From Pseudomonas aegrilactucae (GTDB lineage Bacteria > Pseudomonadota > Gammaproteobacteria > Pseudomonadales > Pseudomonadaceae): 64,000 bases of DNA. Position 1 is the stretch's first letter. The number at the start of each line of letters is the position of its first letter. The notes under the pieces were generated by a model. It saw only the letters and a list, made by a program, of their open reading frames with translations. It searched no databases and was not told the origin of the DNA. Below, piece by piece: positions 46,554 through 55,307 of this stretch. The translations under genes were made by a program, and so were the position numbers. The stretch covers positions 1-64,000 of the forward strand of contig NZ_JAHTBI010000011.1 of NCBI RefSeq assembly GCF_019168305.1. The letters run 5' to 3'.

Positions 46554-47444
46554 TTAACCTTCACCGTTCGCGTCATCTGCACCCTTGGATGCAGAACGAC
46601 CGCGAAAATCAATCAGGCTGTCGACAATGGCCAGAACCACGAGCAACGGATAAATCAGCTGCATGAACAGCACCAGCGTTACGTACATCCCCACCAGCCA
46701 GAACCTGGCCAGTCGCTTTTGCGCCACCAGCCCATGCATCAGGGCCAGCCCGGCGAACACCAGCGGTACGCTGCACAACGGTGTCAGCATGGCCAGTTCG
46801 GTACCGAAATTCGGCGCCACCAGCATGCACACCAGCAACAGCAACGCCGGCATCAGCGGCAGTCTTGTGGCGCGAAACTCGCTGCCAAAGCCTCCCGGGT
46901 TATACAACGCGGCCTGCCAGTAGCGACCCAGCATCAGGGCCAGCAGACTGACAGCTTGCAGCAACGACGCAATCAGGCCGGTAAGCACCGGTGCAATGAC
47001 GCTGCCGAGGCGGGCCCGCTCTTCTACCGACATCTGCTGGTAGAGCCCGTCGAGCATCTGCGGCAGGGCTTTTTCAAGCGCCTGCGCCAATGCATCGATC
47101 GGTTCGCGGAACACCGAACCCAGAACAACCCCGTACACCAGGCCCCAGGCGATGCTGAACAACAGCACCCGGTTCCAGGACTGCCCGGCGCGTAGCAACG
47201 CAGCCAGACCAAAGGTACCCAGCAACACCATCAAGGTGCGCGGCTCACCGAAGAACCACCAGACCAGCGCCGGCAGCAATGCCAGGGCGAGGATCCCGGA
47301 GGCGTCCTTGAAACCGCGCCGCAGCAGCACAAGGCTCCCGGCGGCGGCACTCAACCAGAACAACAGCGGCATTGCCGCACAACCGACCACTACCAGCGTG
47401 GCCTGCACGCGACCGCGCATGATGAAATCAGCTAACGCTCGCAT
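46554..47444 (-). CDS. DUF2232 (YybS-like) integral membrane protein
   Basis: 296 residues with about eight hydrophobic helices and short polar loops. The C-terminal tail is hydrophilic and charged (FRGRSASKGADDANGEG). Membrane proteins of this family lie between rpsR and rplI in pseudomonads and some other bacteria. Function unknown. The conserved place inside a ribosomal protein operon implies growth-linked expression. Confidence 0.85.
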   Translation of the reverse strand: MRALADFIMRGRVQATLVVVGCAAMPLLFWLSAAAGSLVLLRRGFKDASGILALALLPALVWWFFGEPRTLMVLLGTFGLAALLRAGQSWNRVLLFSIAWGLVYGVVLGSVFREPIDALAQALEKALPQMLDGLYQQMSVEERARLGSVIAPVLTGLIASLLQAVSLLALMLGRYWQAALYNPGGFGSEFRATRLPLMPALLLLVCMLVAPNFGTELAMLTPLCSVPLVFAGLALMHGLVAQKRLARFWLVGMYVTLVLFMQLIYPLLVVLAIVDSLIDFRGRSASKGADDANGEG

Positions 47445-47480
47445 GCACTTTATCCCTTGCTACCTGTCGACGACCCGGTC

Positions 47481-47711
47481 TCAGCGGCCGTGGCTGTCGG
47501 TGTAGGCCAGCAGGGCCAGGAAGCGGGCGCGCTTGATAGCGGTAGCCAGCTGACGCTGATAACGAGCTTTGGTACCGGTGATACGGCTTGGAACGATCTT
47601 GCCGGTTTCGGATACATAAGCTTTCAGGGTGTTGAGATCTTTGTAATCGATCTCTTTCACTTCTTCAGCAGTGAAGCGGCAGAATTTACGACGACGGAAG
47701 AAACGTGCCAT
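47481..47711 (-). CDS. rpsR: Small-subunit ribosomal protein S18
   Basis: 76 residues, basic, with [25 protein letters not shown] and [20 protein letters not shown] as in all S18 proteins. It pairs with S6 on the platform of the 30S subunit. It follows rpsF by 28 bases. Confidence 0.97.
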   Translation of the reverse strand: MARFFRRRKFCRFTAEEVKEIDYKDLNTLKAYVSETGKIVPSRITGTKARYQRQLATAIKRARFLALLAYTDSHGR

Positions 47712-47739
47712 GTAATAGGCTCCTCAAAAGGTCCGTGGA

Positions 47740-48165
47740 TTACTCGTCAGCGTTATCGCTGTTGTCGCTGTCATTGCTGTCGTCGCCATCGGCGCTGTCA
47801 GCATGCTCAGGACGGTCGCGACGCTCACGGCGCTCACTGCGGTTTTCTTCAGCCTTGAGCATCTCGGACTGGCCGGTAACGGCTTCGTCGCGACGGATGA
47901 CCAGGTTACGGATCACGGCATCGTTGTAGCGGAAGTTGTCTTCCAGCTCGGCCAGGGCCTTGCCGGTGCACTCAACGTTCAGCATCACGTAGTGAGCCTT
48001 GTGAACATTGTTGATTGCGTAGGCCAGTTGACGACGGCCCCAATCTTCCAGACGGTGGATTTTGCCGCCGTCTTCTTCGATCAGCTTGGTGTAACGCTCA
48101 ACCATGCCGCCGACTTGCTCGCTCTGGTCAGGGTGGACCAGAAAGATGATTTCGTAATGACGCAT
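47740..48165 (-). CDS. rpsF: Small-subunit ribosomal protein S6
   Basis: 141 residues. The ferredoxin-like fold [18 protein letters not shown]...[17 protein letters not shown] is followed by an acidic C-terminal tail of about 40 residues rich in Asp, Glu and Ser. Such tails are extended by the RimK ligase in E. coli, so post-translational glutamylation is possible. First gene of the S6-S18-L9 operon. Confidence 0.97.
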   Translation of the reverse strand: MRHYEIIFLVHPDQSEQVGGMVERYTKLIEEDGGKIHRLEDWGRRQLAYAINNVHKAHYVMLNVECTGKALAELEDNFRYNDAVIRNLVIRRDEAVTGQSEMLKAEENRSERRERRDRPEHADSADGDDSNDSDNSDNADE

Positions 48166-48349
48166 GAATGCTCCTTACGGGTTGTAGTCTGCCACCAGGG
48201 TGGTCAGACAAGGAGTGAATGACACTGTTTGTCTTGCCTTGGGCGGTGGGCACTTGCGCGCCCGCCAGCGTGGCAAGGGGCGCAATTGTAGAGAAGCGCC
48301 GATGCACACGCAAGGTAATTGGTGATTATTTGAACAGATCCTGAGGCCC

Positions 48350-48424
48350 CTTCGCTGGCAAGCCAGCCCCCACAGGGTTTCGCGGCGCACGCAAAAACTG
48401 TGGGGGCTGGCTTGCCAGCGAAGG
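48350..48424. repeat. REP pair downstream of rlmB
   Basis: Inverted REP pair whose arms read CCCCCAC / GTGGGGG, a matched double change from the common CTCCCAC / GTGGGAG. The compensating change keeps the stem paired. Confidence 0.9.
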
Positions 48425-48438
48425 ACACAACGCCACTA

Positions 48439-49191
48439 TCAGGCCTTGCGCTTGGCCTGACGCTGACGCACCGCCTCGAACAGGCACACGCCCGTCGCTA
48501 CCGACACGTTCAGGCTGCTGACGCTGCCTGCCATCGGCAGCTTCACCAGGAAATCACAGTGCTCGCGGGTCAAGCGGCGCATGCCCTTGCCCTCGGCGCC
48601 CATGATCAGGATGGTCGGGCCGGTCAGGTCCTGCTGATACAGCTCCTGCTCGGCCTCCCCTGCCGTGCCCACAACCCACAGGCCGCGCTGCTGGAGTTTC
48701 TCCAGGGTCCGCGCCAGGTTGGTCACCGCCACCAGCGGAATCACTTCGGCCGCGCCACACGCTACCTTGCGCACCGCAGGGGTCAGGGTCGCCGACTTGT
48801 CCTTGGGCACCACCACCGCCAGTGCACCCGCCGCATCGGCGGTACGCAGGCAGGCGCCCAGGTTGTGCGGGTCGGTCACACCGTCCAGCACCAGGATCAG
48901 CGGCGCGCCTTCGGTACGGTCCAGCAGCTCTTCGAGCATCGCCTCGCCCCACACCTGGCTCGGGCTCACCTCGGCGACCACGCCCTGGTGCACGCCCTCG
49001 ACCCAGGCATCCATCTCGCGTCGCTCGGCCTGGCCGACCGAAACGCGGTTCTGCGCTGCCAGCTCCAGCAGCGCCTGCACCCGCGGCTCGCTACGGCTGT
49101 CGGACAACCACACCTGCTTGACCCGCTTGGGGTGGTGACGCAACAGCGCTTCCACGGCATGCACGCCGTAGATCTTTTCCAGCTGACTCAT
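48439..49191 (-). CDS. rlmB: 23S rRNA (guanosine-2'-O-)-methyltransferase RlmB
   Basis: 250 residues, SPOUT class. N-terminal substrate domain (KIYGVHAVEALLRHHPKRVKQVWL) and C-terminal knotted domain with the three motifs LVLDGVTDPHNLGACLRTADAAG, IMGAEGKGMRRLTREHCD and IPMAGSVSSLNVSVA-type LPMAGSVSSLNVSVATGV. It methylates G2251 of 23S rRNA. It overlaps rnr by an ATGA junction. Confidence 0.95.
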   Translation of the reverse strand: MSQLEKIYGVHAVEALLRHHPKRVKQVWLSDSRSEPRVQALLELAAQNRVSVGQAERREMDAWVEGVHQGVVAEVSPSQVWGEAMLEELLDRTEGAPLILVLDGVTDPHNLGACLRTADAAGALAVVVPKDKSATLTPAVRKVACGAAEVIPLVAVTNLARTLEKLQQRGLWVVGTAGEAEQELYQQDLTGPTILIMGAEGKGMRRLTREHCDFLVKLPMAGSVSSLNVSVATGVCLFEAVRQRQAKRKA

Positions 49192-51836
49192 GACTTGGCC
49201 TTGGGTTTACGTGGGGCGCCACCCGCCTTGGGTGGCCCCTTGCGGTGCTTGCTCGGCTTGTCCGACGATGCCTTGGAACCCTTGGCCGCAGGCTTGCCGC
49301 CGGCGTTCTTGGCATCGGACAACAAGGCCTTTTTCATTTCCCGGCTCTTGCGCACTTCGGCGTTCTTGGCCGCGGCATCGGCCGGGAAGTAGGCGTCGGA
49401 GGCTTCGTTCTTGCGGCTGCGACGCGGCGGCTCGGCGGCAGTGACCGGTGCGGTTTCAGCCTTGGCCGCCTTGGCAGGCGAGGTGTACGGCTTGGCAGCA
49501 CCATTGGACTTGACCGGGGCGGCGCCCGACTTGCCCTTGGCAGCAGGCTCGGCACCCCGCGGCTTGCGACCGATCGGCGCATTCAGGGTGTTTTCGGCCA
49601 TCTCGAAGTCGATCTTGCGCTGTTCCAGGTCGACGCGCATCACGCGCACCTCGACCGTGTCGCCCAGGCGGAAGCTGCGCCCGGTGCGCTCGCCCGCCAG
49701 GCGGTGGTGTACCGGGTCGAAGTGGTAGTAGTCACCTGGCAAGGCACTGACGTGCACCATGCCTTCGACGTAGATGTCGGTCAGCTCGATGAACAGGCCG
49801 AAACCGGTCACCGCGGTGATCACGCCCGGGAAGCTCTCACCCACGCGGTCCTTCATGTACTCGCACTTGAGCCAGTTGGTCACGTCGCGAGTGGCTTCGT
49901 CGGCGCGTCGCTCGCTCATCGAGCACTGCTCGCCCAACTGTTCCAGCGCCGCCTCGTCGTACGGGTAGATACGTGCCTTGGGAATGCTCATCGCGCCGGC
50001 CCGCTTGACGTGCGGGGTTTCCTGACGCGAGCGGATCACGCTGCGGATCGCACGGTGGGTGAGCAGGTCCGGGTAGCGCCGGATCGGCGAGGTGAAGTGG
50101 GTGTACGCCTCGTAGTTCAGGCCGAAGTGGCCGTTGTTGTCGGCGCTGTACACCGCCTGGCTCAGCGAGCGCAGCATCACGGTCTGGATCAGGTGGAAGT
50201 CCGGGCGACCGGCGATCTGCGACAGCAGTGCCTGGTAATCCTTGGGCGACGGACCGTCCTTGCCCTTGTGCAGCGACAGGCCCAGCTCGCCGAGGAAGGC
50301 GCGCAGTTTTTCCAGGCGCTCTGGCGGCGGGCCATCGTGCACCCGGTACAGCGCGGGGATTTCATGCTTCTTGAGGAACTCGGCGGTGGCCACGTTGGCC
50401 GCCAGCATGCACTCTTCGATCAACTTGTGCGCATCGTTGCGCACGGTCGGGCGAATTTCCGCAATCTTGCGCTCGGAGCCGAAGATGATACGGGTTTCCT
50501 GGGTCTCGAAGTCGATCGCGCCACGGGTGTGACGGGCCGCCAGCAGCACCTTGTACAGCGCATACAGTTGCTTGAGGTCCGGCACCACATCGCTGTACTG
50601 CTCGCGCAGGGCCTTGCCCTCACGGGTGCGCGAGTGCTCCAGCATGCTGCTGACCTTGTTGTAGGTCAGCCGTGCGTGGGAGTGGATCACCGCTTCGTAG
50701 AACTGGTAGTCGACCATCTGGCCAGACTTGTTGATGGTCATTTCACAGACCATCGCCAGCCGGTCGACGTTCGGGTTCAGCGAGCACAGGCCGTTGGACA
50801 GCTCCTCGGGCAGCATCGGGATCACGCGCTCGGGGAAGTACACCGAGTTGCCGCGCACCTGGGCTTCGTTGTCCAGGGCAGAGCCCAGGCGCACGTAGCT
50901 GGACACGTCGGCAATCGCCACGAACAGGCGCCAGCCGCCGGAGAACAGGCGCAACTTGCCCAGGCTCTCGCAGTACACGGCATCATCGAAGTCGCGTGCG
51001 TCTTCGCCGTCGATGGTGACGAACGGCAGGTGACGCAGGTCGATGCGGTTCTCCTTGTCCTTCTCCTCGACTTCAGGCTTGAGCTTGCGCGCCTCCTTGA
51101 TGACCGCTTCGGGCCATACGTGCGGAATGTCGTAGCTGCGCAGCGCCACGTCGATTTCCATGCCCGGCGCCATGTAGTTGCCGATCACTTCGACGACATC
51201 GCCCTGCGGCTGGAAGCGTGCAGTCGGCCAGTGGGTGATCTTCACCTCGACGAACTGGCCGACCTTGGCGTTGGCGTTGCGGCCCGGGGTGACCAGCACT
51301 TCCTGCTGGACCTTGGGGTTGTCGGGGGTCACGAACCCCACGCCGCCTTCTTCGAAGTAGCGGCCCACGATGCTTTCGTGGGCACGCGAGATCACTTCGA
51401 CGATCACGCCTTCGCGCCGGCCGCGCCGGTCCAGGCCCGACACACGTGCCAGTGCGCGGTCGCCATCGAACACCAGACGCATCTGCGCCGGGCTCAGGAA
51501 CAGGTCGTCGCTGCCATCATCAGGGATGAGAAAACCGAAACCGTCGCGGTGGCCACTGATGCGACCCAGGATCAGGTCCAGCTTGTCTACCGGGGCATAG
51601 GTGCCGCGCCGGGTATAGATCAGCTGACCATCACGCTCCATGGCACGCAGACGGCGGCGCAGGGCTTCGATCTGGTCCTCGGTGTGCAGGCCGAACTCCT
51701 CGGCCAGCTCCTCGCGCGCAGCGGGAGAGCCACGCTCGTCGAGGCGCTGGAGGATCAGCTCACGGCTAGGAATAGGGTTTTCGTATTTTTCCGCTTCACG
51801 AGCGGCCTCGGGATCGAGGGTCTGCCAATCGGCCAT
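49188..51836 (-). CDS. rnr: Ribonuclease R
   Basis: 882 residues. A winged-helix N-terminus, two cold-shock domains, the RNB catalytic domain with DFDDAVYCE (metal-binding aspartates near residue 280) and a C-terminal S1 domain (VGESFPGVITAVTGFGLFIEL). It ends in a lysine-rich tail of about 120 residues (TAPVTAAEPPRRSRKNEA and onward), typical of RNase R and needed for structured RNA and trans-translation. Coupled to rlmB by a 4-base overlap. Confidence 0.96.
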   Translation of the reverse strand: MADWQTLDPEAAREAEKYENPIPSRELILQRLDERGSPAAREELAEEFGLHTEDQIEALRRRLRAMERDGQLIYTRRGTYAPVDKLDLILGRISGHRDGFGFLIPDDGSDDLFLSPAQMRLVFDGDRALARVSGLDRRGRREGVIVEVISRAHESIVGRYFEEGGVGFVTPDNPKVQQEVLVTPGRNANAKVGQFVEVKITHWPTARFQPQGDVVEVIGNYMAPGMEIDVALRSYDIPHVWPEAVIKEARKLKPEVEEKDKENRIDLRHLPFVTIDGEDARDFDDAVYCESLGKLRLFSGGWRLFVAIADVSSYVRLGSALDNEAQVRGNSVYFPERVIPMLPEELSNGLCSLNPNVDRLAMVCEMTINKSGQMVDYQFYEAVIHSHARLTYNKVSSMLEHSRTREGKALREQYSDVVPDLKQLYALYKVLLAARHTRGAIDFETQETRIIFGSERKIAEIRPTVRNDAHKLIEECMLAANVATAEFLKKHEIPALYRVHDGPPPERLEKLRAFLGELGLSLHKGKDGPSPKDYQALLSQIAGRPDFHLIQTVMLRSLSQAVYSADNNGHFGLNYEAYTHFTSPIRRYPDLLTHRAIRSVIRSRQETPHVKRAGAMSIPKARIYPYDEAALEQLGEQCSMSERRADEATRDVTNWLKCEYMKDRVGESFPGVITAVTGFGLFIELTDIYVEGMVHVSALPGDYYHFDPVHHRLAGERTGRSFRLGDTVEVRVMRVDLEQRKIDFEMAENTLNAPIGRKPRGAEPAAKGKSGAAPVKSNGAAKPYTSPAKAAKAETAPVTAAEPPRRSRKNEASDAYFPADAAAKNAEVRKSREMKKALLSDAKNAGGKPAAKGSKASSDKPSKHRKGPPKAGGAPRKPKAKS

Positions 51837-51994
51837 TAGTAGGGGTTCACCTTGTCTATATAGGGTTAGTTTGGCATAGGCGTATTGAAACCGGAAATTT
51901 CAGGCTTGGACAGCCCTGTCAGAGCCCTCGAACGATGCCAAAACAGCCCAAGGAACAACGACTTGAATTTTTTGAGATTTTTTCCAAACGGGGC

Positions 51995-52023
51995 TTTACA
52001 GCCCTTTGGAGCATCCGTATAGT
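51995..52023 (+). promoter_or_regulatory. Sigma-70 promoter of the tRNA-Leu pair
   Basis: TTTACA (51995-52000) and TATAGT (52018-52023) with a 17-base spacer, about 70 bases before the first tRNA. An AT-rich stretch (TTGAATTTTTTGAGATTTTTT) just upstream could act as an UP element. GTGCGC after the -10 may be a stringent discriminator. Confidence 0.75.
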
Positions 52024-52100
52024 GCGCACCACAACGACGAACACCGTCGTTATAGTTGAGAAGCGCCGTGATGTGAAGCATCATGAAGCCTCAGCGAAAT

Positions 52101-52187
52101 GCCCAGATGGTGAAATTGGTAGACACGCCAGCTTCAGGTGCTGGTGACCTTACGGTCGTGGAAGTTCGAGTCTTCTTCTGGGCACCA
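52101..52187 (+). tRNA. tRNA-Leu (anticodon CAG), copy 1
   Basis: 87 bases with encoded CCA. Acceptor GCCCAGA pairs with TCTGGGC, the anticodon loop TTCAGGT carries CAG on a CCAGC/GCTGG stem, and the long variable arm expected for leucine is present (TGACCTTACGGTCG). Reads the frequent CUG codon. Confidence 0.95.
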
Positions 52188-52274
52188 ATTTCAAATTTCA
52201 GATGCATTTTCAAGTCTGGAATTTACGCGACACGCTACACCGTTTTCTGTTTCAATGCTTCAACTGCTTTACTT

Positions 52275-52361
52275 GCCCAGATGGTGAAATTGGTAGACAC
52301 GCCAGCTTCAGGTGCTGGTGACCTTACGGTCGTGGAAGTTCGAGTCTTCTTCTGGGCACCA
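52275..52361 (+). tRNA. tRNA-Leu (anticodon CAG), copy 2
   Basis: Identical in all 87 bases to the first copy, 87 bases further on. Both are probably on one transcript ending at the terminator at 52373. Confidence 0.95.
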
Positions 52362-52372
52362 TATTCTAGAGA

Positions 52373-52396
52373 AACCCGCGAAAGCGGGTTTTTTTA
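52373..52396 (+). terminator. Terminator of the tRNA-Leu pair
   Basis: AACCCGC / GCGGGTT stem with GAAA loop followed by TTTTT, 12 bases after the second tRNA. Confidence 0.9.
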
Positions 52397-52614
52397 TGCC
52401 TGGGATTTGCCCCCATGCGCCCGGGCAGCCCCTCCCCTACTCGCCCATCGGTTGCATCCCTTGCATCGTGTTTCTCCATTGACCTGCAAAAACAGCCGCT
52501 TCGCCCGCGTGACCGGTAGGCGGCTCATGAATTTTTCCTCACGGGCGTACTTGAGAACCTATATCGTTTATTATTGTTTCAAGATTTGTAGCCCGCAAGC
52601 GAGGAAATACCCGC

Positions 52615-53628
52615 ATGACGATCCGCTCTAACCCGATTCTGCGCGGCCTGGCCGTTTCCGTTTTCAGCCTGGTACTGGGCGCACCCGCCGCCATGGCGGC
52701 CGACCCGGTGGCGCTGACCTTGTACAACGGCCAGCACAAGGAAATCGGCGAAGCCATCGCCAAGGCCTACGAGGCCAAGACCGGTATCCACATCAATATC
52801 CGCAAGGGCAGCAGCAACCAGCTGGCCAGCCAGATCATCGAAGAAGGCGAGCGTTCGCCCGCCGACGTCATCTACACCGAAGAATCCCCGCCGCTGAACA
52901 ACCTCGGTCAACTGGGCCTGCTGGCCAAGATCGACGATACCACCCTGCAGGTGCTGCCCAAGGAATACGTGGCCAGTAATGGCACCTGGATGGGCGTGAC
53001 AGCGCGCACCCGTGTGGTCGCCTTCAACCCCAAGGTGATCGACGAGAAAGACCTGCCCGCCTCGGTCATGGACTTCGCCGACCCCGAGTGGGACGGCAAG
53101 GTCGGCTTCGTGCCCACCAGTGGCGCGTTCCAGGAACAGGCCGTGGCCATCCTCAAGTTGCACGGGCGTGAAGCCGCCGAAGAATGGCTGACCGGCCTCA
53201 AGGCGTTCGGCAAGACCTACACCAACAACATGGTCGCCCTCAAAGCGGTGGAGAACGGTGAAGTCGCGGCCGTACTGGTGAACAACTACTACTGGTACGC
53301 CCTGAAAAAAGAGCGCGGCCAACTCGATTCCAAACTGTATTACCTGGCCGACGGCGACGTCGGTGGCCTGGTGACCATCTCCAGCGCCGCCGCCGTCAAG
53401 GCCAGCAAACACCCCAAGGAAGCCCAGGCTTTGCTCGCGTGGATGGCCAGCGAAGAAGGCCAGCGCGTGATCACCCAGACCACCGCCGAGTACCCGCTGC
53501 ACAAGGGCATGGTCTCCGACCAGGGCCTGAAGCCGTTCGAAGACCTGCGCCCGCCGAAAATCACCCCGGCAGACCTGGGTAACGCCGAAGAAGCCCTGGA
53601 ACTCGAGCGTGAGGTCGGCCTGCTCTGA
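52615..53628 (+). CDS. Ferric iron ABC transporter substrate-binding protein (FbpA/AfuA type)
   Basis: 337 residues. Signal peptide about 1-28 (cleaved after AMAA), then VALTLYNGQHKEIGEAIAKAYEAKTGI, the start of the FbpA-like fold. The two tyrosines expected to hold Fe3+ are in VNNYYWYAL, and YTEESPPL contributes the other lobe. It delivers ferric iron to the permease that begins in its stop codon (one-base overlap). No clear Fur box is seen upstream in 52400-52614. Confidence 0.88.
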   Translation: MTIRSNPILRGLAVSVFSLVLGAPAAMAADPVALTLYNGQHKEIGEAIAKAYEAKTGIHINIRKGSSNQLASQIIEEGERSPADVIYTEESPPLNNLGQLGLLAKIDDTTLQVLPKEYVASNGTWMGVTARTRVVAFNPKVIDEKDLPASVMDFADPEWDGKVGFVPTSGAFQEQAVAILKLHGREAAEEWLTGLKAFGKTYTNNMVALKAVENGEVAAVLVNNYYWYALKKERGQLDSKLYYLADGDVGGLVTISSAAAVKASKHPKEAQALLAWMASEEGQRVITQTTAEYPLHKGMVSDQGLKPFEDLRPPKITPADLGNAEEALELEREVGLL

Positions 53629-55193
53629 TGGACGCCGTACTGCCTGCGCCGGCCCTGCCGCGCTTTGTACCCCGGCGCAAGCGCCCCTCGATCTGGGTGG
53701 TGCTGCCGGTGCTGTTGCTGGTGGGGCTGAGCCTGCTGCCGCTGCTGTATGTCGGGCTCAAGGCCTGGCAGGCCGGCTGGCGCGAAGCGCTGTACCTGCT
53801 GTGGCGGCCCTTCGTCTGGGGCCTGATGAAGAACACCCTGCTGCTGATGGCCGGGGTCACTGTGGCGTGCGCGGTGGTCGGCCTGGCCCTGGCCTGGCTG
53901 CTGGAGCGCAGCGACCTGCGCGGGCGCCGCCTGTGGGGCGTGATCCTGTGCCTGCCGTTCGCCGTGCCGGCGTTCGTCAGCGGCTTTACCTGGGTCTCGC
54001 TGAGCCCGCGCTTCGAAGGCCTGGGCGGAGCGATCCTGGTGATGGCACTGTCCAAGTACCCGCTGGTGTTCCTGCCGGTGGCCGCCACCCTGCGCAACCT
54101 CGACACCTCGCTGGAGGAGTCGGCGCGCACCCTGGGCTACAACCGCTGGGGCGTGTTCCGCCGGGTCACCCTGCCGCTGCTGTGGCCGTCGATTCTGGGC
54201 GGCAGCCTGCTGATCGCCCTGCACATGCTGGTGGAGTTCGGCGCGCTGTCGATTCTGGGCCTGCAGACCTTCACCACCGCGATCTACCAGCAGTTCGAAC
54301 TGGAGTTCAGCAACGCCAATGCGGCGATGCTGTCGGCAGTGCTGCTGTTCATGTGCCTGCTGATGCTGTGGCTGGAACTGCGGGTGCGCGGCAAGGCCCG
54401 CCACGTGCGCATCGGCCAGGGTGTGGCGCGCCGTGCCAAGCCGATCCGCCTCGGCGGCTGGAGCCTGCTGGGCCAGCTCAGTTGCCTGCTGCTGGCGGTG
54501 CTGGGCAGCGGCATCCCGCTGGGCATGCTGGGGTACTGGCTGAGCGTGGGTTCGTCGGCGGCGTTCCCGGTGGCCGACATCAGCCGGGCGCTGTTCTCGT
54601 CGCTGTCGCTGGCACTGGGCGGTGCCGGGGTGAGCCTGCTGCTGGCGTTGCCGGTGAGCTTCCTGGTGGTGCGCTACAAGGGCCGCCTGGCGATCTGGGC
54701 CGAACGCCTGCCGTACCTGTTGCATGCGCTGCCGGGGCTGGTGATTGCGCTGACCCTGGTGTACTTCGCGCTGCACTATGTGCCGGCGATGTACCAGACC
54801 ACCGGCCTGTTGCTGCTGGCGTATGCGCTGCTGTTCCTGCCGTTGGCGCAGGCACCGGTGCGCACGGCACTGACCAAGGCGGCGCCGCAGCTCGAAGAGG
54901 CGGCGCGAACCCTGGGGGCGACACCGTTCAAGGCGTTCTGCCGGGTAACCCTGCCGATTATCTTCCCGGCACTGGCCGCGGCGTTTGCGCTGGTGTTCCT
55001 GGATGCGATGAAGGAGCTGACGGCGACCCTGCTGCTCAGCCCGACCGGGATGACCACGCTGGCGACCGAGGTGTGGGCGCATACCGCCAACGTCGAGTTC
55101 GCGGCAGCGGCGCCCTATGCGGCGCTGCTGATTCTGGTGTCGGGGTTGCCGGTGTATCTGCTGACGACGCGGATGTACCTGAACCGGGCCTAG
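53628..55193 (+). CDS. Ferric iron ABC transporter permease (FbpB type)
   Basis: 521 residues: a fused double permease, with two copies of the six-helix binding-protein-dependent unit. Each half carries an EAA loop (LEESARTLGYNRWGVFRRVTLPLL near residue 165; LEEAARTLGATPFKAFCRVTLPII near residue 425). It is paired with the iron-binding protein just upstream. The matching ATPase is missing from this locus; a REP pair follows immediately. Confidence 0.9.
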   Translation: MDAVLPAPALPRFVPRRKRPSIWVVLPVLLLVGLSLLPLLYVGLKAWQAGWREALYLLWRPFVWGLMKNTLLLMAGVTVACAVVGLALAWLLERSDLRGRRLWGVILCLPFAVPAFVSGFTWVSLSPRFEGLGGAILVMALSKYPLVFLPVAATLRNLDTSLEESARTLGYNRWGVFRRVTLPLLWPSILGGSLLIALHMLVEFGALSILGLQTFTTAIYQQFELEFSNANAAMLSAVLLFMCLLMLWLELRVRGKARHVRIGQGVARRAKPIRLGGWSLLGQLSCLLLAVLGSGIPLGMLGYWLSVGSSAAFPVADISRALFSSLSLALGGAGVSLLLALPVSFLVVRYKGRLAIWAERLPYLLHALPGLVIALTLVYFALHYVPAMYQTTGLLLLAYALLFLPLAQAPVRTALTKAAPQLEEAARTLGATPFKAFCRVTLPIIFPALAAAFALVFLDAMKELTATLLLSPTGMTTLATEVWAHTANVEFAAAAPYAALLILVSGLPVYLLTTRMYLNRA

Positions 55194-55206
55194 ACCGCGT
55201 CGCGCC

Positions 55207-55290
55207 CTTCGCTGGCAAGCCAGCTCCCACAGGAACCCACTGTATTCAAGGGCAGTGGAGAACCTGTGGGAGCTGGCTTGCCAGCGAAGG
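55207..55290. repeat. REP pair between iron permease and chemoreceptor genes
   Basis: Inverted REP pair between converging genes, starting 14 bases after the permease stop. Confidence 0.9.
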
Positions 55291-55307
55291 GGCCGGTACA
55301 GCTGACC

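Noticed and set aside
49245-51839. An 864-codon plus-strand open frame opposite rnr.
   Set aside because: Antisense shadow of RNase R, with no recognised domain and no start signal.
52540-52614. Possible Fur box before the iron-binding protein gene.
   Set aside because: The AT-rich stretch TATATCGTTTATTATTG has only scattered matches to the Fur consensus; not enough to call.
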